64,000 nt of DNA from Symploca sp. SIO2E9 (GTDB taxonomy: Bacteria; Cyanobacteriota; Cyanobacteriia; Cyanobacteriales; Coleofasciculaceae). Each line of letters begins with the position of its first letter. The first letter of the stretch is position 1. Under the pieces are notes generated by a model that was not told the origin of the DNA, searched no databases, and was given only the letters and a program-made list of their open reading frames with translations. Location of the stretch: assembly GCA_010692645.1 (NCBI GenBank), contig JAAHGS010000003.1, forward strand, positions 48,602 to 112,601, read 5' to 3'. This document shows positions 50,152 to 57,993 of this stretch, piece by piece. Position numbers and translations under genes: made by a program.

Positions 50152-50484
50152 TCATCCAAGCCCTTCTCTGAGCTTGCGCTTTAAATCATCAGAGATTGGT
50201 AATCTATTAATTTCTTTAGCAAGAGCGTCCAAAGTTTCTCCTTTTTCGTAGCGTTTTTTATATACCCCTAGAAGAAGTGTTTCCAATCCATACTTAGATA
50301 GAGGCTCTGCGACTAAACCTATAACTCCGAGGAAAGCAATGCCTCCAAGCATTCCCCCTGGGCCTAACATTGCCAAGGCGGCTGTGATTGCTGCTGCACC
50401 AGTTAAACCTGTGGTTGCCATAGTGATAACAAGGATTATTCCCGGCAATCCCAATGCCGCTAGCTTTCCGACGACTTCATCCAT
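50152..50484 (-). CDS. Small glycine-rich membrane protein
   Basis: LGPGGMLGGIAFLGVIGLVAEPLSKYGLE hydrophobic segments. Confidence 0.55.
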   Translation of the reverse strand: MDEVVGKLAALGLPGIILVITMATTGLTGAAAITAALAMLGPGGMLGGIAFLGVIGLVAEPLSKYGLETLLLGVYKKRYEKGETLDALAKEINRLPISDDLKRKLREGLG

Positions 50485-50653
50485 TTTTTGTTATTGTTAT
50501 TCCAATACTGTCTTACTATTCCCAGTAGACAAGATAACTTCAGGAAGCTTTGTGCAAATTTATAGTTTGATTCACTCTAGGTTCTCCCTGTCTGTTCTGA
50601 CAAGATTTCTGCAAGAATGGGATTAACCCCTCTCAGGCTCTAAACTTAAAGTT

Positions 50654-50980
50654 ATGAACCCACCAAACGATTGGCAAGCAAGACAAACTAATTCAACTTC
50701 TGTCGAACCTGAAGTTGAATCGTCAGAAAAAGTTAAGGTAGAGGAATTTGAGATTAGCGGTGATAATCTAGTTGATAAGGTCAAAGAACTGATTCATCAA
50801 GGTAATATTCGTCGGATTACCGTCAAGAAGGCACAAGGGCAAATCCTTTTGGAATTTCCCCTCACAGTTGGGGTAGTAGGTGGCTTGATTAGCATTACCT
50901 TTTTTCCAATCTTAGCAGCCCTAGGAGCAATTGGAGCCCTTGTTGCTCGCCTGAGGATAGTTATAGAAAGAAAAGGTTGA
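50654..50980 (+). CDS. DUF4342 domain-containing protein
   Basis: VDKVKELIHQGNIRRITVKKAQGQILLEFPLTVGVVGGL. Confidence 0.8.
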   Translation: MNPPNDWQARQTNSTSVEPEVESSEKVKVEEFEISGDNLVDKVKELIHQGNIRRITVKKAQGQILLEFPLTVGVVGGLISITFFPILAALGAIGALVARLRIVIERKG

Positions 50981-51954
50981 CTTCTACACAGTTTTTCCAA
51001 GTTCCCCCTCTAGACGACTCTGTCGAGTCGCCATTGGCAGCAAGCGCAACTACTACACTTAGTCTGCGCCTTGACCGCTATCTTTCTGAGCAATTACCTG
51101 ATATTTCTCGCTCTCGCCTCCAAAAACTAATTGAACAGGGCAAGGTCGAGATTAACGGTAAAGTCTGTACCTCTAAAAAAGCAATGGTGCAATTTGGCGA
51201 TCGCATTTTCCTAACTATACCCGATGTCCAACCTGTGGATTTGCAGCCTGAAGCCATCGGCTTGGATATTCTTTACGAGGACGATTCCCTGATTGTTGTT
51301 AATAAACCTGCTGGCTTAGTGGTTCATCCAGCACCAGGTCATCCTAGTGGCACTCTCGTCAATGCTCTCCTTGCTCATTGCCAAAATCTCGCTGGCATCG
51401 GTGGGTTTGAACGTCCTGGAATTGTCCACCGCTTAGATAAAGATACCACTGGCGCGATCGCGATCGCTAAAACTGACCAAGCTCATCAAAGCTTGCAAGC
51501 CCAAATCCAAACTAAAACTGCTCAAAGGGAATATTTGGGCGTGGTGTATGGTGCCCCTAAAAATGATCAGGGTATAGTTAATCAACCAATTGGGCGTCAT
51601 CCTCTAGACCGCAAAAAAATGGCAGTAGTGCCAGTGCCAAAAGGAGGACGCTCAGCTGTGACTCACTGGCAAGTTAGAGAAAGATTGGGAAACTACACCC
51701 TGATCCATTTTCAGCTAGAAACTGGTCGCACCCATCAGATTCGGGTTCACAGTGCCTATATGGGGCATCCCATCGTCGGCGATCCTGTTTACAGCAGCGG
51801 GCGCTCTTTAGGTGTCAAACTAACTGGTCAAGCACTCCATGCTTGGCGACTCAGGTTGCAGCATCCAGTCTCTGGGGAGTGGCTCGAGTTCATCGCTCCT
51901 CTCCCCCCAGTCTTAACCACTCTCTTGAGTGTTCTACGCCTCCGTTGCAGCTAG
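50977..51954 (+). CDS. RluA-family 23S rRNA pseudouridine synthase
   Basis: S4 domain; [50 protein letters not shown] start overlaps the upstream stop. Confidence 0.95.
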   Translation: MTSTQFFQVPPLDDSVESPLAASATTTLSLRLDRYLSEQLPDISRSRLQKLIEQGKVEINGKVCTSKKAMVQFGDRIFLTIPDVQPVDLQPEAIGLDILYEDDSLIVVNKPAGLVVHPAPGHPSGTLVNALLAHCQNLAGIGGFERPGIVHRLDKDTTGAIAIAKTDQAHQSLQAQIQTKTAQREYLGVVYGAPKNDQGIVNQPIGRHPLDRKKMAVVPVPKGGRSAVTHWQVRERLGNYTLIHFQLETGRTHQIRVHSAYMGHPIVGDPVYSSGRSLGVKLTGQALHAWRLRLQHPVSGEWLEFIAPLPPVLTTLLSVLRLRCS

Positions 51955-52713
51955 TTCAGTACTCTTGCGATAAGGAACAGAAGCTTCGATATTGATGTTT
52001 TGAGCTGAAACCCTTGGTATGGGATTGTTGGGTATAGAAAGTCCCCGCGCTAGATCCGCGTACAGAGCCGGATCTCCTTCCTTCGGCTTCTTGTCTTGTG
52101 GGGTATAGCGAGTGACCTGTGTCTGCCAAATGATTTGAGGGAAGCCTAATACTGCGCGGTAGTAACCATCGTAGCGCGGAGATTTGATATTGAAGGGTAA
52201 TTCACCCTGATTGCGACCAGGCAACACTCGACGACGTTGATAGGGAACTGTATTGTACCCGAAGTTGTCCAGGTACTCATCGCTACCTAGCAGTTCATCG
52301 ACGAAACCTTCAATGCCCTTAGTAGCAACTATAATTGCCCAGGCTAATTTTTCCTGTTCGCCATGGATATCACGCCCCAGAATCCGCTGCACACACTGCT
52401 CAACAAAGCGATAGTTGCTGTTTTTATCATAGAAACTGCTCTTGAAGGTCTCAGAAAGCAGCAATCCGCGAATGAAGTCCCGCACTGTAATTTGACCAAA
52501 GCGGAGTTGGGACTCGAGGAAAGGTTCACGATCCGAAGCAAAGGCATGGAAGAAGATTTGACGGTACCCTGCTTCGATCAAAGTCTCGATGTCTCCAGGT
52601 GAGAGCAGGTTCTCGGTTGAAAAAATCCTTGGTTGGTCATCACCTGCTATTTCATAGCCACCTACTCGCGGATTTTGAGTCACTAGAGGGTAGTTTAATA
52701 AAGGTATAGTCAC
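51934..52713 (-). CDS. cpcG: Phycobilisome rod-core linker polypeptide CpcG
   Basis: [58 protein letters not shown]. Confidence 0.95.
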   Translation of the reverse strand: MTIPLLNYPLVTQNPRVGGYEIAGDDQPRIFSTENLLSPGDIETLIEAGYRQIFFHAFASDREPFLESQLRFGQITVRDFIRGLLLSETFKSSFYDKNSNYRFVEQCVQRILGRDIHGEQEKLAWAIIVATKGIEGFVDELLGSDEYLDNFGYNTVPYQRRRVLPGRNQGELPFNIKSPRYDGYYRAVLGFPQIIWQTQVTRYTPQDKKPKEGDPALYADLARGLSIPNNPIPRVSAQNINIEASVPYRKSTELAATEA

Positions 52714-52771
52714 TTTTGAATCTCCCTAATCTTAGAAAACCTTACAAAGCTTTACTTTAGAATATTTGACG

Positions 52772-52931
52772 CTGCTACGAAAAACTTACTCAAATCTGCC
52801 TAAAACTAATCAAAGTTAGGCGTTTGATGTTTTCTTCCTGCTGAGTTCAGAGGTCCAATCTGCTACGAAAAACCTACTCAAACCTACTCAAACCTGTTCA
52901 AAGCTAGTAGTTTTGATGTTTTCTTCCTGCT
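52772..52931. repeat. Two imperfect direct repeats upstream of cpcG
   Basis: CTGCTACGAAAAACYTACTCAAA...TTTGATGTTTTCTTCCTGCT at 52772-52842 and 52860-52931. Confidence 0.85.
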
Positions 52932-52981
52932 TCAACCAAGGGAGTCGGCTCCTTCTTGTCCACAGGCAAACCCCCTATAGC

Positions 52982-53092
52982 CTAGGGTTCTAATGGCTTT
53001 AACTTGCTAATTGGGACACTTGCTAAGTTAAGCGCGGCATTTAAGTCCCTATCAACAACATGACCACAGTTGCAACACTCGTAAAATATCCC
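52982..53092 (-). pseudogene. TnpB (IS200/IS605/IS607-type OrfB) C-terminal remnant
   Basis: Minus strand reads NGIFYECCNCGHVVDRDLNAALNLASVPISKLKPLEP-stop (zinc ribbon and DRDLNAA motif). Confidence 0.85.
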
Positions 53093-53165
53093 ATTGAGGA
53101 GAGAGGGAGAGGGGGGGGATGGGGAGAAGATTCTAATGGTCATATTGTCAATGCGTATTCCCTAA

Positions 53166-54551
53166 CTACATCAAGATTGATGACATTTTATTATGCCTGC
53201 CTTCTTTGTACAACTCATTACGAATTGCTGTGAGCAAATCATCCTCGTAGATTTTTGGTGGTGTTCGTTTAACTGCCTTGATGCAGGCGTACTGTAGAAT
53301 ATTAATAATATTGCCACCCGTCATCTCGTACTCATTGGCTAACTTTTCAAAATCCACCTCTTCGGCAACATCGAATGGCTTGTTCATGAAATTATTCTGC
53401 CATAATTGTAAACGCCGCTCGGCATTTGGTATGTAAAACCCAATCATGGACTGAAAACGGCGTGCAAATGCTTCGTCTAGATTAGAGTTCAAATTGGTTG
53501 CCATTATTGCTAGACCAGAATAGTTTTCAATGCGCTGCAATAGGTAGGAAATTTCTTGATTAGCAACACGATCATTAGAATTTTTGCTCTCAACCCGTTT
53601 GCCAAATAGGGAGTCTGCTTCATCAAAAAACAGAATCCAATCTTGATTTTCAGCTTGATCGAAAAGTCTAGCCAGATTCTTTTCGGTTTCGCCGATGTAT
53701 TTGGAAATAACTTGAGAAACATCGATCTGAAACACAGGTAAACCGGACTTTTTCCCTAGCAAGCACGCAGTCATGGTTTTTCCCGTTCCAGGTGGACCAT
53801 GAAAAAGGCTGCGAAAACCAGGCTGGATATACTGTTTCAAATTCCATTGGTTGATCAGAACATCCTTGTTTTGAACCCAGGTGAGGAGATCATCAATCTT
53901 TTCTTGTGTGCCTGGATTGAGTACGAGGTCCTCCCATTCTAAGTTGGTTGTGATGCGCTGAGCAGGAAATGCTGAACTAAAGGTGGGAGTATAGGATTGT
54001 CCGCTTATGATGCGCTGGCGATACTCTGGACTCAGATGGAGTGCGGCTGATAATGGTGGTTCGTTGAAGTGTTGATGATCGAGGTAGAGGATTCCCTGGG
54101 CGAATAAGATATGATCGTTCCTGAAGAGGCGATCATAATTAAGTCGGGCAGCGAGGTTGTCATCAGCTAATAAAAACATGGCTGTTTCACAAGTTGGTAA
54201 AAAGCCACTGTGGGCATTTCCTATCAACCCACCAAATTCGGTATATCCTCGCTCTAGGGATGGATTAGGCATCAAAAATGTATCGAGTAAATTGGGTTTG
54301 ATATTGGGAATAAAGCTGAGAATAAGTATTAGCCGTTCGGCGGGTTGTAGGTTGAATTTGTGTATTACTTCGGCGTAGGGTATATCTGTCTCTGGCAATT
54401 CTGGGGGCACAATTAAGTCGAACAAGTATGTTTGCGCTTTTTTCCCCTCAGCACGAAGCTGAAACCGATGTTCTAATATCTGGCTGAACCAAGTTAGTTC
54501 GCGATCGATGCAGTCTGCGTTTTTATCGAGTTTAGTTTGGTTCATAGGCAA
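53166..54551 (-). CDS. AAA+ ATPase (eCIS-associated type)
   Basis: LFHGPPGTGKTMTACLLGKKSGLPVFQIDVSQVISKYIGETEKNLARLFD; ILFFDEADSLFGKR. Confidence 0.9.
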   Translation of the reverse strand: MPMNQTKLDKNADCIDRELTWFSQILEHRFQLRAEGKKAQTYLFDLIVPPELPETDIPYAEVIHKFNLQPAERLILILSFIPNIKPNLLDTFLMPNPSLERGYTEFGGLIGNAHSGFLPTCETAMFLLADDNLAARLNYDRLFRNDHILFAQGILYLDHQHFNEPPLSAALHLSPEYRQRIISGQSYTPTFSSAFPAQRITTNLEWEDLVLNPGTQEKIDDLLTWVQNKDVLINQWNLKQYIQPGFRSLFHGPPGTGKTMTACLLGKKSGLPVFQIDVSQVISKYIGETEKNLARLFDQAENQDWILFFDEADSLFGKRVESKNSNDRVANQEISYLLQRIENYSGLAIMATNLNSNLDEAFARRFQSMIGFYIPNAERRLQLWQNNFMNKPFDVAEEVDFEKLANEYEMTGGNIINILQYACIKAVKRTPPKIYEDDLLTAIRNELYKEGRHNKMSSILM

Positions 54552-55515
54552 TTCAGATGATTGGTTAACAGGGACGGGGGAATCAGCGATCGCACTATTT
54601 TATCTTCCTATATTGGTCTAGAATAAAACGTAGGTTGGGTTGGGCGATCGCCAAACCCAACACCCAACAGTTAAATTCCGAAAAACGCCACCATAATCAT
54701 CAAAGAGAGGTTATTTTGTTGGGTTTCGTTCCTCAACCCAACCTACAAGCGATCGCACTATGAGTTTTGGATTAGGTGTAAAAAGACCGATATCAGCAAT
54801 GTTTTTATCGAGCTTAGTTTGGTTCATAGGCAATTCAGATGATTGGTTAACAGGGACGGGGGAATAAGCGATCGCAATATTTTATCTTCCTATATTGGTC
54901 TAGAATAAAATGTAGGTTGAGTTGCGCGATCGCAAAACCCAACACCAAACAGTTAAATTCTGAAAAACGCTACCTTAATCATCAAAGAGAGGTTATTTGG
55001 TTGGGTTTCGTTCCTTAACCTAACCTACAAGCTGCGTTTTGATCTAGTTGGGTGAGCTTCATAGGTAATTCAGATGATTGGTTAACAGGGACGGGGGAAT
55101 CAGCGATCGCACTATTTTATCTTCCTATATTGGTCTAGAATAAAACGTAGGTTGGGTTGGGCGATCGCAAAACCCAACACCCAACAGTTAAATTCCGAAA
55201 AACGCCACCATAATCATCAAAGAGAGGTTATTTGGTTGGGTTTTGTTCCTTAACCTAACCTACAAGCTGCGTTTTGATCTAGTTGGGTGAGCTTCATAGG
55301 CAATTCGGATGATTGGTTGAGGGGGAGGGGGGAATAAGCGATCGCACTATTTTATCTTCCTATATTGGTCTAGAATAAAATGTAGGTTGGGTTGGGCGAT
55401 CGCAAAACTTAACACCCAACAGTTCAATTCCGAAAAACGCTACCTTAATCATCAAAGAGAGTTATTTTGTTGAGTTTCGTTCCTTAACCAAACCTACAAG
55501 CGATCGCACTAAGTA
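54541..55515. repeat. Four-copy tandem repeat, unit about 235 bp (first unit about 282 bp)
   Basis: TTCATAGG(C/T)AATTC(A/G)GATGATTGG at 54541, 54823, 55058 and 55293; each unit carries GTAGGTTGGGTT.../AACC(C/T)AACCTAC inverted arms and HIP1 sites. Confidence 0.92.
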
Positions 55516-57638
55516 GCAAGTAGAGATCCACTTAGTACATGTTGTCGGCGTTCTTCCGGAATCTTGTGAAGCAAATCCTGATTTATGGAATTATAGTCAA
55601 AGAAATCGTATAGCTCTTCAGCATTCAATGCAAGGAAGTCTGCTGTGGGTAACACCGTAGTTTGAAGAAAAGTCATCACTTTGTGATTCGCCCAGAGCGC
55701 ACGATGTTGCAGGAAGAATGCAGCCACATTTGTTGGAGTATCCTGACCGATTAGCTTGTCAATATCCCGGTCTTTGGGATTGCCTAGTATTTCTTCTTTA
55801 AGAATCTTAATAAATCCTGCGTGGGTAAAATCATCTAATCCTTGCATTGGATGATCTGGATCATACGCTATTCCAAAGTCAGGAGCAAAATCCATGATCT
55901 CGTGAAGAGTGTGGTAGGGGATACTAGTATGATCGTAATTTTGTCGCCAATACGCCATGATTGCCCAGGCCATTGCTGAGATTTGCTTTTTTGTGCCATC
56001 CGCGCCTTGTACCATTGTCATCATTCGAGCTGCTGTGAATGAGTGCCGCCCAAACATTGGCAAGTTTTTCGACCTCGCAAATTTATACGATTTATGTGAT
56101 TCCTCACCACTGACCAGCACAGGATTAAGGGTACCTCCTGGCAAGTGTGCTGGATTTACGAGCTTGAGTGCATCTAATTGATTCTCTCTAATCTGGGAAT
56201 TCCGGGGGCGATTATACGGAACTCGGCTTGTTCCCCCGGCTGGGTTAATTTCAGTTGCATTTAAGGCAGGCATACCACCCAAGATATTTACGGTTGGTTC
56301 TACCTTTTCCTTTTCCATGAAATAATGCATAATGTCGTGCAGTATTCCCGTTTTCTGGCGAACATCATAATTCTGAGGATTTATTATGACATCAGTATAG
56401 CTAGCAGGTAGTTTGGTCTTATTCCCTTTCCCAGCATGTTCAAAATAATTTTGGTAGATATTCCAGCTATGACCGTTAATCGCCGTTCCATGATTTTTCA
56501 GATCGTCTTTAATTTGTAGTTTACTAGTGTGACGTTCAATCCAACCATTAATCAATAATAATATCGAATTTAGATGATAGTCGATGGCATCATTTGCCTG
56601 AACTTCCTTGGCCTTCTCCTTCTCCTGATGCCTATTGGGCTTGGCACTCACCCAGCCATAGAGTGCAAGTGCAAGATCTTTATAATTGGCATAGACCCTG
56701 GTCTGTCTTTTCCTACCGAAATCCGGATGACTTTTCACAGAAGATTTATCGCCTGGATTATCCACAATCCATTTGGTGATCTGTGACCTCAACTTATTAG
56801 CATTAACATTATCTGTTCTAATTGCTTCAATCACAGTATTTTCATAAGCATTCTTTGCATCTAAAGCATTGATCATTTTAATTGCTATGTTGGTTATTGC
56901 CATGTTGAGGTCGGTCTTAATATCTGCATCTTTTACTTTAGTTGCCGACATTTCTCTATACCAACGGGTATAATCAGTATTATCTACAATCAAATATCGT
57001 TGCATAACACCTTTTTGTACTATGCTACTACTGGTAAGATTGGCAATGGAATTGGTATTCATCTGCAAGGCTTTCGCACCCATCACCTCCGCTTCTTTCT
57101 CCAATCCTGCATCATCATTAATATTCACTTCACCCTTCATTTGCATGGTAGGTTTTACCCTTCCTTGTTTTTGCTGCACCACATGCCATGCTTCATGGGG
57201 CAGATGTTTTTCCTGTCCAGAAGCTAAATGAATATCCGTTCCTTGCGCATAAGCATGAGCATTCAATTGAGCAGATTTATCAGAATTGAAATGAACTTTA
57301 ACATCATCCATGGAAAAACCAGATAGGTTTTCAATTCCTGATTTTAAGTTGTCAGGTAAGCCTGTATTATTTTCCTTTCCACCAGGCTCAGGGCTTGCTT
57401 TTTTCTGACTGGGTTGCTGTTGTTGAGCAGGATAATTATCAGCGATCGCATGTAACTGAGCCGCTTGTTTAGCTTGCGGACTATTATTCGCCATCTCTTG
57501 CAGTTTTCTTTGAGCAATGGCTTGAGGCCGATTATCTACAAACTGAACATTAGAAGTACCACTAGTCTTCTTCTGAGCAACCCTATTAGCCACCGCTCTC
57601 GTTTTATTTTGCTGCGTCTTGTTAGCGTAAGTAAACAT
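55509..57638 (-). CDS. DUF4157 (eCIS core domain) protein, putative eCIS effector/toxin
   Basis: DNRPQAIAQRKLQEMANNSPQAKQAAQLHAIADN; MDDVKVHFNSDKSAQLNAHAYAQGTDIHLASGQEKHLPHEAWHVVQQKQGRV. Confidence 0.87.
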   Translation of the reverse strand: MFTYANKTQQNKTRAVANRVAQKKTSGTSNVQFVDNRPQAIAQRKLQEMANNSPQAKQAAQLHAIADNYPAQQQQPSQKKASPEPGGKENNTGLPDNLKSGIENLSGFSMDDVKVHFNSDKSAQLNAHAYAQGTDIHLASGQEKHLPHEAWHVVQQKQGRVKPTMQMKGEVNINDDAGLEKEAEVMGAKALQMNTNSIANLTSSSIVQKGVMQRYLIVDNTDYTRWYREMSATKVKDADIKTDLNMAITNIAIKMINALDAKNAYENTVIEAIRTDNVNANKLRSQITKWIVDNPGDKSSVKSHPDFGRKRQTRVYANYKDLALALYGWVSAKPNRHQEKEKAKEVQANDAIDYHLNSILLLINGWIERHTSKLQIKDDLKNHGTAINGHSWNIYQNYFEHAGKGNKTKLPASYTDVIINPQNYDVRQKTGILHDIMHYFMEKEKVEPTVNILGGMPALNATEINPAGGTSRVPYNRPRNSQIRENQLDALKLVNPAHLPGGTLNPVLVSGEESHKSYKFARSKNLPMFGRHSFTAARMMTMVQGADGTKKQISAMAWAIMAYWRQNYDHTSIPYHTLHEIMDFAPDFGIAYDPDHPMQGLDDFTHAGFIKILKEEILGNPKDRDIDKLIGQDTPTNVAAFFLQHRALWANHKVMTFLQTTVLPTADFLALNAEELYDFFDYNSINQDLLHKIPEERRQHVLSGSLLAT

Positions 57639-57763
57639 AGTTTTTATGAAGTTTTTTGTCTAATGCCTGTAATAATTGTACTAAAAGCCCTTAAAAATGT
57701 CTTTGAAGAAAAATAACAAAAACGTAGGGAATAAAGCGCGATCGCATAACATTGGTAATCATT

Positions 57764-57938
57764 AGGACTTACGCACTCTACAAATTTACCACCATATGTA
57801 TCAACGATATTATGTTGTTTGAGGCTTTTGAGGGTAATTTCGAGATAGGTAGCGCATGCTAAAAATGGTCAAAATACCAAGCTCTAACGCCCGAAATCCC
57901 ATATACATAGTTTATATTTTTTGTCAATGCATAAGTTC
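57764..57938. mobile_element. Degenerate MITE-like element (same GGACTTACGCA end family as 32967-33130)
   Basis: TAGGACTTACGCACTCTAC left end; TGTCAATGCATAAGTTCCA diverged right end. Confidence 0.45.
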
Positions 57939-57948
57939 CAAATATAAT

Positions 57949-57991
57949 ATTACTTATTACTTATTACTTATTACTTATTACTTATTACTTA
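57949..57991 (-). repeat. Heptamer tandem repeat (TAAGTAA on minus strand)
   Basis: About six units immediately downstream of the minus-strand ORF ending at 57994. Confidence 0.95.
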
Positions 57992-57993
57992 TT

